A stretch of DNA of 64,000 nt from Acanthaster planci (GCF_001949145.1 NW_019091484.1:725320-789319); one strand, 5' to 3'. Positions 24,611 to 37,137 are shown, counted from the first letter of the stretch. The notes: generated from the letters alone by a model not told the origin. Program-made: numbers and translations.

Positions 24611-25339
24611 ATGGTCTTACAACGTCAGGTGTGCCTTGTAGTAGTCAGTGTGCAGACCGTCATTCAACTGAGTGTTGAAAGCACACTGAGTGTTGAAAGC
24701 ACACCTGTTCACTTCTGTTCTTCAGTAGTTTTAATGGGCATCTTGCCCTTTTAATCGGATTTGTGTGTGCGTGTGATTTTGTTGCAAACGACACAATCAC
24801 GTTTCTTGCAGGCGACAATTTGTATACACAGCCACGTGCTCTACTCTACACATGACATTTTGTTTTCAAAATCTGAAGCTGGCGCTATGACACCTCTAGA
24901 GGGGGTGACTGGTTTTGTGCTCTGCCATGGGATAGCGTTTGTTTCAACTGGGGATGAACTCCTGTCCTGGAATGAGTGTGGTGTGGCATACCATAACCTG
25001 GAGATCAGAGTTGGGCTCATGTACCATTCACCCAACAATTTCAATTTATTGTCCACAGAAAAGAACAGAAATTCAACTTCCATCCACTGGCAAGTCTAAA
25101 ACCATTAAAATACAACATGCCCATCACTAACCAATTAATGTTACAGTTAAAAGACCAAAGTGCGGGGACATTACACAGAACTGTAAATTGTTTTTTTTAG
25201 ATTTTTCAACTTTAGAAGAAATGATAATAAAGTGGGCGCTGCTTCTATAATTTCATTTAGGCTATTCCAGTATTGGACACCGCATTGTATAAGACTATTT
25301 TTGTGTAGTGAAGTTCTATTGGCATCAACATATAATTCC

Positions 25340-26290
25340 TTTTAAGAGGTACTTCTGGTATGATATGAGTGAACATTTGAGGTAAGTTGAAAGTATAATT
25401 TAAAATACAGTGGCAGCTTATCATTCATACATTTATACATAAATTTACCTAACTGATATTTATAAAGGTCAAATACCTTTAGCACTTTATGTTTAGAGAA
25501 CAATGGGGCCGTGTGGTCAGACTCGGTGTAACTAATGCAAGCTGTGGTGTAACATTCAATTTCAATAGCTTCTTGATTAAAATATGTGGAACGATCGCTT
25601 TGAAAGCACTCGATGTGTATACAGTTAATGGAGATAAAAGGCAACTGCATCTTCAATACCTCTGTTTTCTGATATGCAAATTGAGATGAATCAACATTAC
25701 CAATTTGACTGTTTAAAACTTGTAAAAGAATCTCCTCAGAGCTTTCCATAATGTTGGAAGTTAAGGCCACTGAATTCTTGATTTTTTGGCACAGGAATTA
25801 TAATTGAAGATTTCCAACACTGTGGAATAAAACCACTATGTTAGAACCAACTGGAAAATACAAATGGAGGCAAGTTGCTGGCTACACCAGCGTGACACTC
25901 TGCATGAGATACCATCAGGGCCACAGGCCTTATTCAGAATGGTTCTTGAAATCGATCTGCTTAACATCATGCGCACCCACAATAAGACTATCACCAGAGT
26001 CCTTAACCAGAGATCGGATTGCACAATACGTTCATTATCAGGCATGAATTCATTAATTTTGTGTCGCATCTACAATAAAAAGCATTGAAACTGTCTTCAA
26101 AATCCAGCCTACTGTCCGAACCTGACTTCATCTGTCTTTGTAGCCAGTCATGGTTTGCATAGTTTGCCATGCAATACTTAGATTCTGGTCATTAAATCTC
26201 TCCAGTTTTCGTTTGTAGTGGTCCCTTCCGGCCTTCTTGATTTGAATCTCAATCTCTTTGTGGACTATTTTCAGTTCTGTTCAAGTTTTT
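25340..26290 (-). pseudogene. Degenerate non-LTR retrotransposon (CR1/Jockey-like) remnant
   Basis: Read on the minus strand, three parts of a LINE ORF2 appear in the correct order but in shifting frames. Near 26110-26275 is the endonuclease-RT linker (EIQIKKAGRDHYKRKLERFN). Near 25785-25940 is the start of the RT domain (KACGPDGIS, then PQCWKSSIIIPVPKK). Near 25345-25520 is the C-terminal thumb/tail (FSKHKVLKVFDLYKYQLG, then HSYHTRSTS). The palm core with the catalytic YxDD is missing between the last two parts, and stops and frameshifts interrupt the rest. It is therefore a dead, internally deleted copy. The flanking 26300-27000 may contain more of it, but nothing there is recognisable. Confidence 0.75.
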
Positions 26291-28458
26291 CTGTTTATAG
26301 GAAAGTCACTTGGCAACATGAAAAAATGGTTCCTTTGTTCCATTAGGCTTGTGGAGCAGAGACCTCGGTCAGGACCCCGTGAACTTCTCCAGGGCAATAT
26401 GCAGTTGTACAGTTTCTGACTCGTTCAAAGAAAAACACTTCAGTCTCCATTTGGCCAATTTGCTTGACATCATGATAGTGATATGTACCGTTTCCAGCTG
26501 AGTTGTCCTTTGCACTTTCGCCAGAAACTATGGGAGTACAATGAGCAGCAAACAGTCTGTCACAGGGAGAGACAGGAGCTGTGTTGTCGGCATGGTGAAA
26601 ATTTGAAAGATTTCACTGAAACGGTAACAAGACATCGCCGTTAGGTTGAAGGGACTCCGCAGAACTTGAGATCTGGACCAGTACATGCAGTACCGAAAGG
26701 CATTTTGTTAATTCCCACAAATAGCAGTACTCGTAGTGCCTCGAATGTCACCATTTTCAGGAACATCCGGTTTGGGTCCAAAGAGAACGAGGTTTACTTG
26801 TGCTTGCAGTAATGCAAACAGAGCTTGCTGGTCGTAACGATTAGGTTCTGTGACCATAACCCCAGGGCCTAGTAAAAGTTTAGTCCGCTGACTGCAGTTG
26901 ATTACCATGTATATGGGCGGTCGCTTCTTGTAGACGCGCTGCTTTTCACCATCCTGAATGGGCGTTTGCCTTCTTTGACGGAGCACCTGTTTCTACGTCC
27001 GTTAGTGGAGATCACGAGTTAAGGACACAAGGCTTTGTCGCCGTCTTCCAATCCTTTACAAGAGACTTGTTTGATCACGGAGTAGGTACTCACTGGTACC
27101 CACACTCGTTTCACATTAAAATAATGCAATTAAAGAAAGTGAGGGAAGAGTGCATTTGCAGACGATATCGGTTTCGTCTGTTTATAGGTACTGGACAGTT
27201 TTGCAGCAGGCCTGTCGTCCTCTGAAATTCAGAGCTTGTTTCTTTGGATAAATTCCTTAAGACAAAGGTATGCCAAAACAATTGTTGACCGCTGTGGTGT
27301 GGGATATGACGTTTTGAACACCCAAGGGACGCATAGCTCCCCGTATCTGATATAAAATCATTTCAGTAATACTTTTTGACTTTTCCCCTCATGTAGAGCT
27401 AAGTCTACAAAATAATTAAGACAATTTCTATAATCGTTTAAAAAGCATACTCAAATCATTATTAAAGACAATTGTTTTTATGGAAAGACTTAAAATAAAC
27501 ACTTCGTGTATGAACAGGCTTAAATATCACTAAATGTGGATAAAATATTACCAAAGAATATAGATAAAACCATACAAGACAGGACAACAATCAGGCAATT
27601 TACGCACCGACCAACTATTGCAATAAATTCCAAGCACTCTAAACCCAACATGTTTCCAGTAGATGAACCTACAACTGGACTCGGAACCAGGTAACCGGAC
27701 TAACAAAAGTAGGCACTGAAAATACCACCAGACCTAAGTGTCTTTGCCCACTGCTAAATTAAAATACATGATATTCCCTTAAACTGCTATATGCTAAATT
27801 GCTATATTCTGTTTATAATATACCTGCATAAATTCTCGTCAATTGATTGATGGATCGTTGATCACGTGTTATTAAATCATTCGCTATATTCAACGGTTGC
27901 CGTTGGCTAAAACTTCATTCAATTGACTGGTTTCCGCCCCCATTTCATATATCTCACTCCCAGTAAGAAAGAGAACAATAATCTAGGGATGGAACCAGTC
28001 TAACATTGCACGGTACATGTGCTACCCGGTACCAGTGGGTGGCGCTCCGGACACGAATCTATTTCGCCAAATGACGCACGGGAAAACACGATTGGGACCT
28101 AACAGAAAAGGATTTGTGCATGTATTATATAAAACAAATAATGCATGTTTCAAATCTGTGCAATTTTCCTTTGGTGGCAGACGAAATATACCATACCACT
28201 TCCACGAGGCGAATCTTACCATTGGTCTCATAAACGTTCATTAATTCTATATACAGTCTGCTAGCCGCACTCCATCATGTAATACATATAGATACAGTTT
28301 TTGCTGTTATTTCAGTATTTTCTGTTTCCGTCTGCCTTGTCTGGTGGTCCCTTTAGTGGGGTGTTCTAACATCATAATATCATGACGTATAATTTACAAA
28401 ATAGATCACCAGAGTATTTAATTATCGTGCAGAGTTTCTAATCCCGGTTGTTCAGTCT
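26291..28458. other. 3' flank of the serine-racemase-like gene, no gene recognised
   Basis: No exon or RNA gene can be supported. Short open frames on both strands resemble no family I know. The 3' UTR of the minus-strand gene ending at 28459 must extend into the right-hand part of this stretch. Confidence 0.4.
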
Positions 28459-31400
28459 CTATAGCCAAGTTTTCATGGAGTCTAGGTCGATGTTACCTCC
28501 GCACAAGATGATCCCCACATTCTTAACGTCTGGGAACGCGGCTTTGAATTTGTCTGACATCACGGCAGCCACGCCCACCCCCGCTGAGGGCTCAATACAC
28601 AGCTTCATACACTGCCACACCAGCTTAGTACTTTCCTGCAGGGATTAGAAAAAAAATACATGTATTTCTTTTAGGTGAATCGAAGGCATCATCACTTCGG
28701 ACGATAGTACTTTCCTGTGAGAGGAGGATTTTTCTTTTTCAATTATATTTTTTTCCGGAGTATTTCCAGAGGTCTCATAAAATTACTTTTGGCGTGTCGA
28801 CCAACCCCTAAACGCAAATTTCTAGGCTTTGTAACCTCATGAAGCCAACCTGGAAGCACTCAAACCTCCGACAGAAGTCCAGGCAGCGACGAGTTTGGCG
28901 TATACAATTCAGGAAATCGCTCGTGACGCATTTCCCACCATTACCTTGATTTCATCTTCAGTCACCGTGATACCACCGTCAAGGAGGTCCCGAGCAATTG
29001 GCCACGCAAGGTCGCCGATGGACCCCCTTAAACCGTCTGCGATGGTAAAGGGAAGGCTATCCGTCTTGATGTGTCTCTTAGCAACGAACGACTTGCAACA
29101 GTCATCTGCTACCTCGGGCTCGGCAGCAATCACTTGAATTCCCGGCTGCAAGGACTATAAGGTGCAAGTGGACCAAAGATGTCAATCACTGGTCATGATT
29201 TTAATCAAGGCTTCCAGCACGCGCAATGATTTTCCAACAATAACTTAAAGCTCTTCGTCAGACCCTCTTGTACGCAATGTCAACAACCTCCTCCCCATGA
29301 GCACGTACACGTTATAATTAAAACTAGTGTTGTAGTCTGGTATCCAAACTAAAGATCCTAAAGTCTACACACCCCACCAAACTTAGCCCACTGAGCACAA
29401 GACGCGAGCCGCCTATATCCTCACCTAAGTCGTAACAAGCCGTTCCTTTCTAGCAACTTATCTTGTGGCTTGGCTTTTGATTCGAATTTCTGACTTTAGA
29501 CTTGATTTTTTTAAAGAATTACGCTGGCCTTATGATGGACTTTGTAATGGATGGTTCTAACGAAAATCACTGAACAAAGTTTTATCCGCGGAAGACGCTT
29601 AATCGGTAATCACTTACGTAGTCTGAGGGTCCGATCCGGACTTCGCCAGATAAAGTGTGCCGTATACCGTACGCGAAGGCCCTTTGTCAGCTGCCCTTAG
29701 CACTTCCTACTGCACTCAATGTACCGCAACCTACATAACTAATTTCATGCTGCCTGGCGCAGAGCCTTCAAATTATCGAATTCGAAGTTATGTAGTAAAC
29801 CTTCGGTTACTTTTGAAATTTTCTCACACCTGAGATTTCAGAGGAAGACTTCTCTTATGTGTGCGTGGGTGTGGGTATTTTTCGACGCACTTTTTTATTA
29901 TTTTATAGGTATTTTCATAGGCCCCATAATTTTTCGAAGGCCCTCGGATTTCCTCCATGGCCCCAGGCACAGTGTATGCTATGTTTATCGGATAATTGGG
30001 CCCTTATCCCGACAGGTGTTCACATAACAATGACAACTGGCACTTGATTAGTTCCACGATGGACCAATCACCCGGCGTTTTCAAATTAGGTCAAGGAAAA
30101 TGGACGAGGAAGTGTACATTCGCGCTAAGAATGGGCGGGGCAAACCGACTTAATTCTTGCACGAATCTACAGTTCCGAGTCTATTATCTGACTTCACTAT
30201 TTTCCATTGTTACAGGAACACAGAGTCTCTAGTCTATGACGCTCTTGCTGTTACCCTACGGCTGAGTGCACACTTTTGCTCCATTCATTAACGTGCACGG
30301 GTTTGGGCTAAGTCAAACATCGACAGTATTGGTGCAGTCAACACCGTCAGTGCTGAATACATACTTGCTTCTCTTCCTTTTGCGCCTTGGAGTCATTGTT
30401 ACACGTGTGTCATTGCAGCCAAACCTATCGGTCTAACCACCACAGGACTCTATGAAATTGAGGAATGCTATATCAATTTCATGAGAGTATTTGTGCAGTC
30501 GACACTCAGTGCTGGATATTTTGCGCCTTGGATTCATTATTATACGTGTGTCATTGCAGCGAAACCTTCCGGACTAAAACTACCACAGGACTCTATGAAA
30601 TTGAGGAATGCTATATCAACCTCGTGAAAGTATGGTTAGTACTTTAAGAATCACTTTACGCACCACTCAAAATGAGCTTCACCGATACAAATACATGTTC
30701 TTATATTAATAATTCTGAAATGCCCCCTCACTACAGATTGCTATTTCACTTGGAGAATGAGCAACTTTGGATTCAAATTACAATGCCAATTTTGGAGTTA
30801 AATAACGAAATTTAAGAATTTCTATAAAGCGCACATTTCCTCCTAAAATTGTTTATAGCGCCACAAATTTTAGCAATACAAGAAAATATACGGGCAAGCA
30901 AGATTAATATGTGCTGGGGAGAAACCATTCTGACAGATCTGTCACCTCAGGACAGCTATGATCTGGAACAACTAGAAGATGTGTCAATTCAATTAAGCTA
31001 TAATCCAACACTATAAAAAAAAAGAATGGGCAAAACCATGAAACAGAAATGCAGCCAAAATACATCAAGTTAATTCCTTATTGAAAGGTGAAGAGAAAAT
31101 TCAAATTCTTGTTGAAAATTTTGCTTTACAAAGCATTCATCTTGAAAACACGAGGGATAACAACCTTTGTCATTTTCTATAGAGAAAGGCAAACGTACAC
31201 AATAAGGCTGGAGTGTAGGTGTTCCCGGTATCTCTTAAATTTTCTAAGTGTAGCTATTACGAGGCCCAGTACAATCAGAGTCACGGCAGCAGCGCGTTAG
31301 TTACTCTTACCCAACCCGGTCCTCCGGTCACACTTTGATGATCGAAACGAGGAGAGGAGTGGACGTGTGCCCTACCCCCTCGTCGACACGAATCTGCTGT

Positions 31401-34400
31401 AACTGTACATTTGCGAGATATTAACTGTAGATTCGTAACGAACATACAGTTATTGATTTGTAACAACAACTATAGATTTGTAACTTACGCTGTTCAATCG
31501 TAAAAGCAATCTACACTTGAAAAAAGTAGTGACGACACAGAAATAGTTTAAGAACAAAAAAGCTTTAACTTCAGAGCCATGCCCTACATGAAATAATCGG
31601 TTTGAAAGAAACAAGCTAGTCAGAAGACAGATGACTCATTTTCAACACTTTGAGCTCAAAGTCATTTTAAAATGGGCAGAAGTATTAAAATGATCTCGCA
31701 TATCATTCAGTTTCCTTTTTTTTTCAGATTTTATGACCCAAATTTTGGGGCCATGTGAACCGTTCTGTCAGGGTGAAACCAAGAAGGTTGCAACTGGTAA
31801 GTTGCAACTGAGGATAGTTTCAAGGAGTTCTTGCAAACCTTTGCTGCAATCAGTACCCCGGCCAGCATTCCTCCTCCCGAGACAGGAACAATGATAGCAT
31901 CCAACTTCTGGTCAATCTGGCGGGAAGAGCAAACTCCAATCAGAGGCGTAGGCTGGTTTGGCCCTATAGGGAGTGAGATTTTCAAGAAAGCGGAACTCCA
32001 ACTTCCAGCGTTTAAACGAGGAAGGTGAGTGTGTACTTAAAAAGCAGCTTGCCCCAGATATATACTATTGTACTTTTCGGTCATAGTGTATCAAAAACCC
32101 GTGTGCTTTCACTAATAACGTACTACGTTTTGGTTTAAAAACAAATTAATATGAACGGCCTACGCCCTTGCCAATAATTGGATACTTTGAAAAGTTGGTG
32201 ACAGCAGACGTACCGGTCCTTTTTCACAGTATTGCGCGTGCTCATGGCTACGCATGACTGCTCGCATAATTTGTTTTTCTCGGAGCGTTAGGGGTAAACT
32301 ATAAAAAAAATGGGCGTTGGTTGGGGGCAATTATCATAAATGGGGTGGACGACCTTTTAAGCATAACATGCAACAAAATTGCCCCCTTGGCCAGTTGCAC
32401 GATAGCTCAGAAGAGCGCTTTACTTGGCAAGGGTTCGAGTCTACACATTATAATGCAGTTATATATTTTTCTTTGGGGGTAATAGGATGTTTTTATAGTA
32501 GGAAAGTAAAGCCCGAATTTACCTTCCAACTTACGTTTCTAAGTGTCCACTATATAAGCTTTTCCCTAATAAATTCATAATTATGCACGCATGTGCACAA
32601 ATGGCCTTGGCCACAAGAAGTGTGAGCGGGCCATTGAAAACGTACACGGGTGCGATTTTGATCATTCTATTTCAGGTTTTCTGGCGTTGTTCATTTTTCT
32701 TCTAAGAATTCCATTAAATCGTTTTTGCTTTAAAACAGAACGAAAGGAGACCGGCTTAGATATGGCAATCTCGTGTGCACAGGAAAAATCACGATTGTGA
32801 AGTCTTTTGAGGGAGCTTAAATCCCGCTTAGAAAAATAGAAGAAACGATTTACTGGGATATTTTGAAGAAAAAAACTGAACAGAGCTAGAAACCTGATCA
32901 AAATCGCACCCCTGTACGTTTTCAATGGCCCGCTCACACTTTTTTCCGCCAAGGCCATTTGTGTGCATGAGTGCATAATTATGAATTTATTAGTGAGTGG
33001 TCTATTGATCCAGCTTGCAGTTAACTACGTCCATATATGATAATTGCCCTGACCCTCTTAGGAAAAAAAATTAGGCTGCCTGCTCAAAACAACGCACGCA
33101 TGCGCAGAACCATGCTCAGAACTGATCAAAAGGACCGACATGTTTGACGCCACCAAGCGTCTCAGAGTTTCCTATCGAGACCAGCCTTCAGGTGATGGTG
33201 AGAGTTATGAATATTCCTTCTTTTCCTCATGCAGTAAAGTCTTTTTTTGTCTATAATTTTTCTGTAACTAATCTTTGTTGAGACCACAGACACAGAACAG
33301 AAAAGCTCATCTCCCCAGAACAGTTTTGTGGAGGTCGTAGGTTCAAATCCCAGTCCAAAGAATTGGTTTGTTCATCTTTATAATCATTCAGTGAGCACAT
33401 TGTCAAGTTGCTCGCATGGTTCATAGATGTAATATAAAATGTTACCCATTTTCTTCTGATGTCATTTTCGGCGCAATTGTGAGCATTCCTCCTAAAGACA
33501 GCGTGTCCAGTGACTTCTTGCCTGACAGTGCCACCAGGCCACCCGATCCCACTACTGTACAGGGCATGCACGGAGCGATGGTTACGATCTTTTTGAAGAA
33601 TTTTTTAAAAGGTGGATTTTGGAAGCATACCATTTCTATCATTTCTGTGCATAATGTACCCTGCCCCGCCATGACGTCGTAGTGTTGTGCAGAAGGGACG
33701 TATACTGCACCCGTCTTCTGTACGACTTGATCTCTGGCCTTGAAGAGGGCCTGTGATTTAAAGACAACAGGATTCCCTCTCGGATGAAACCCCTCACGAC
33801 ACCTGCCACAACTAATTAAGGAGTTTAAGATTCGGAGCCGAGTCCGAGAGCTTCACAGAAAGTGACGCGTAAGCTACCGCGTCCAAACTCACCGTCTTCT
33901 GCATAAGTGGTACCGGCAGTTGACCCCGATAATCGTCACAGCCGTATAACCGGGGTTTCAGTTTCCACTTGGAAAACAGGAGCCCTCCTATTCCACCTTT
34001 TATAACCCTCCTGCTTTGCTTCCGTCAGTCCCCGATTCTGCTTTAAAAAATCTCCATCCCATTGCAAACTGCCTCTCTCTGTAAAATGCGGTCTCGTAAA
34101 ACTTAAAAGGATCCAGGGAATGAATTTTTCTTAGAATCTCTTTTTGTGTATCTCTGTACTCTTCTTCCATGTATGAAGACTGTTGGACATCATTCTTGAG
34201 TTACGTGAACTGAACAGTGCACTTTTTCAAACATTAAAATTGACAAAGGAATTCTAGACAAGTGAGGGCGCTTTTGCTTTGATGCAAATCCAGGAAGACA
34301 TGGTTCAGGTTGCATGTTTACACGTTCTAATTGTGAACCCCAAATTTACTATCGGGGAACATTTCTGTGAAAGGATTTTTGCTGGATTATTGCCATATTC

Positions 34401-37137
34401 TTACACAGCAATAAATTGCCATAGAAACTGAAATCTGCCATAGCACTGGGGAAAAAATCTAGAGATTTTCTGTGCACAAACAGTGCAACATTGAGATTCA
34501 GTGCCTTGATTGACATCATCCAGTTCTGCTCGCCTCATGAATATGCAAATAAGCGCTAGCATAAAAAAGCATCAAAATATGGGTTAGAAATTGCAAAACA
34601 AAACTCAAAAATCAGGTTAACTGAAACCCAAATATGCAATTTAAAAGGTTTTTAGTAAAACTTATTAAATATTTCTATTTCCTGGTTCCTTTAACCAGAT
34701 TCTCCTTCCTTTTTAATCGTCAAACCGTGAGGTGTTTTAATGAATGAGATCCTGAATGAGTGGTCAAATGATCGTTCAAATCCAGGCGCTGAACTTACGC
34801 CTACATTCGACAATCATATTGCTACCATGGCTTAGGATGTGGGCCATTTCTTGTTTCTGAATGTGTATCCTTTTCCTCCAAAATTCACACATGTGAAACT
34901 CATCGGCGACAGTTTTGGTTCAGTACTTTGGACCATTGTTATTTTCTCGCTTTGCCGACAATCCATCATGAGTTGTCGAGTGCAATAATGCTGCAATTTG
35001 TTGCAGCTTTTCCTAAACACATGTGCCTCCTTAAAAGTAATTAATATATCTAGTTAAAGATCGTAAGTTGGTTGAACAGTCACATGAAAAAAAATATATT
35101 TGGACGACCACTACATCTTTTTGTTTCTTTTAATTTACATCTTCTAGAAATTGAAGCAGTCAATTATTCCAAACAACGCTGAATCTTCTCTAAAGATTGT
35201 CTTTGCTGTACGGTACCTGTAGAGTTGGACTGCTCAGAATCACGTCTGCTCCGTATTCTTTTACAGCATTCTGTTTGCACTTTGGGGCGGTGTTAGGCAT
35301 GATCACATAGGCCTTAGTGTTCAGTAGATTAGAGGCGAGTGCTAGGCCTTGGGCAAAGTTTCCACTGCTGATGGTAACAACGCAGGGAACACGACCATTT
35401 TCCATTGTTTCCCGCATTTTGGCTAAGAAGTTGACTGCTCCTCGAAACTTGGGAAAAACAGACATAAAATGATGGTGGCATCTTGCATAATGAGCACGCA
35501 GTCCAATTTTGTGTAACAAAACATACTGTTTCATTGAGCTTAAAACATTCAAAGTCAGAGAAGAAAACGTAGGCATAGTCACAAATGCAAAGGTGGTGTT
35601 GAAAGACTGTTTGTTTTGCATGGTCCCTTTAATACCGAATTGATCATTTTTAATTTTTGCTTGTTTGTCTGTCACTCAGTCTTTGGTCGGTGATTTGCTG
35701 GTTATTGTTTATCCCTTTCACTTGCCTGTCTTACTACGAGTTGCTGTTGCTAGTTGCTATAAACTTTACTTGAGAGAAGGAAGACAATTATTTTGCCCAT
35801 TCGTGGTTTTAGATTTAGTGTGAAATGAATGCATGCTGATTGTTCCATTACTATGTTTTTAATCTTATATGGTTTGGTTTATGTAAGGTTTTTGTCAGGT
35901 GCCTTGAGATTCGGTTTGGACCGTGAACTTTGATGCATTGTGGAGCTGCTTAGGGTTGTTTTGGGCCTGAATTGTGCATTTTGTGATAAAAGCATGAAGT
36001 TCGGCGTAATGGCTCCAATTGGGCTAAAAGTCATTTTAAGATGTGGACCCGTCTCAGATCTTGTCCTTTTTTGGGGCAGAGCTTGATTTTCTAAAAAAGG
36101 GAGTGTAAAAAATAAGAAGCCAATGAAAATTGTGATTAACATCAATTGCTCTTAAAATGTTCATGCTTTAATTAACGTATGAAATTAATTATTATATGAA
36201 ATTAGTTGACATATGAAATTAAACATTTGATAAATGGAAGTCTGTTTTTCCGCAGCATTTGTGGGTGTGTCCTAAAAAGTTTAAATGAGGGTCTATATTT
36301 TGGAAGCTTGTCTCAAATGTGGGAAATATAGCCAATTTGGGTCGGAAATATCCTGAAAAGTGGAAAGTTAGGTTGAAATGAAGTGAAAATAATTTTTACG
36401 GGTGGGCCTGTTGTGAATATTAACCGTTTAAGAGGCGGAGCTATTTTCTTTAAGGGGTGAATAAAATTACAATTTCCAAAAGCTCTTAATGATCCCTTTC
36501 CTAGATTTTTTGCCATTCTTTTGGCAGTTCAGGAAACGCACAAATAAGTTTAAGTGCCATTTGTTCGGGCCCTTTTTTGTGGGCGTGGCCCTGATTTCAG
36601 GCCACGCCAACAAAATGGTGCGGAAAAACAGACTTACATTTATCAAATGTTTAATTTCATATGTCAGTTAATTACATATGTTAATTAATTACATATGGTA
36701 ATTAAAGCATGAAAATTGAAGAGCAATTGATGTTAATTACAATTTTCACGGCTTCTTATTTTTTACATCCTTTTCTTTTAAAAATCAAGCTCCACCCCCA
36801 AATGGACAAGATCTGAGATGACGGTGATGATAGTGTTATTGAATCACAACGAATTCCTGTCGGGAGACACTGTCAGCAGACTTTTGGTTTACTGATCGAC
36901 TACTTCATAAATAGCCTGACTAGCTTATCTGGAATGACTTGCTTTAAAGGATCCGGTTCGCTGAAACAGCTCGCACTTGAAGAACAGGTTGCAACCGGCC
37001 TGTGCATCCATACGACGCGAGGTCATCACCGGGGTCTCGGAGACATAGCTCTTGATGCGCTGCTCGGCCTGCCGAATGTCAACGATTGTCAATCCCATGT
37101 TCGTAAACAGCCTCACGACCTCGTCCTGTTGAGTGCC
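28459..37137 (-). CDS. SRR-like: Serine racemase / threonine dehydratase-like PLP enzyme (fold type II), six exons
   Basis: Minus-strand exons: 37137-36943, 35447-35217, 33750-33631, 31916-31839, 29154-28945, 28635-28459 (TAG at 28461-28459). All junctions are phase 0. Starting at ATG 37098-37096 (MGLTIVDIRQ) gives 323 aa, against about 340 for human serine racemase; the frame stays open 13 codons further, to an acceptor-like cag, so an upstream exon is possible. Seen in order: FFKCELFQRTGSFK with the PLP Schiff-base Lys52; SSGN (79-82) with Ser80 at the racemase catalytic Ser; AGQGT (157-161); SGGGMLAG (182-189), a phosphate-binding-type loop; metal-site equivalents E207, A211, D213; IEPSAGVGVAAV; and LCGGN. 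Differences from serine racemase are Cys310 for the Ser near the PLP ring nitrogen and P-S-A (148-150) for H-P-N. It likely interconverts or dehydrates serine or threonine, but substrate is not decided by sequence. Intron 1 has a GC donor (36942-36941). Confidence 0.92.
30326..30640. repeat. Tandem duplication inside intron 4 of the SRR-like gene
   Basis: A unit of about 150 bp occurs twice in direct orientation. Shared segments include TTGTGCAGTCGACACTCAGT (copy 1 differs slightly), GCGCCTTGGA.TCATT and ACCACAGGACTCTATGAAAT, the last at about 30440 and 30587. The copies differ by substitutions and small indels, so the duplication is not recent. Confidence 0.7.
32385..32450 (+). mobile_element. 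tRNA-like SINE fragment
   Basis: A-box-like GATAGCTCAGAAGAGCG is followed at short spacing by B-box-like GGGTTCGAGTCTACAC. There is no complete cloverleaf. It is most likely a degenerate tRNA-derived SINE in intron 3 of the SRR-like gene. Confidence 0.4.
32550..33005. mobile_element. Foldback (long inverted repeat) element in intron 3 of the SRR-like gene
   Basis: The left arm (about 32566-32740) begins AATTCATAATTATGCACGCA and contains CAAATGGCCTTGGC and GGCCATTGAAAACGTACA. The right arm (about 32820-32995) is its reverse complement with mismatches, ending GTGCATAATTATGAATTTAT. Pairing continues deep inside the element, with a short loop. There is no coding capacity. This is the layout of a foldback-type MITE. 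Confidence 0.85.
33325..33400 (+). mobile_element. tRNA-derived SINE, 3' part
   Basis: GGAGGTCGTAGGTTCAAATC is followed by a tail with TTTGTTCATCTTTATAATCA. This repeats the 3' half of the SINE at 14824-14935 in the same orientation, within intron 3 of the SRR-like gene. The A-box half is missing or too diverged to see. Confidence 0.65.
36045..36830. mobile_element. Foldback element with about 220-bp arms in intron 1 of the SRR-like gene
   Basis: The left arm (about 36045-36270) starts GTCTCAGATCTTGTCC and includes ACATCAATTGCTCTTAAAAT, then GACATATGAAATTAAACATT and GTCTGTTTTTCCGCA. The right arm (about 36600-36830) is the reverse complement with scattered mismatches, ending GGACAAGATCTGAGATGAC. 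A spacer of roughly 330 bp separates the arms. No transposase ORF is visible. It is probably a non-autonomous DNA transposon. Confidence 0.87.

Noticed and set aside
33442-33672. Minus-strand frame with glycine-rich segment GSGGLVALSG resembling a PLP phosphate loop
   Set aside because: Only its first part is the end of the real exon (33750-33631). The rest is intron read-through, and the true phosphate loop is in the exon at 31916-31839.
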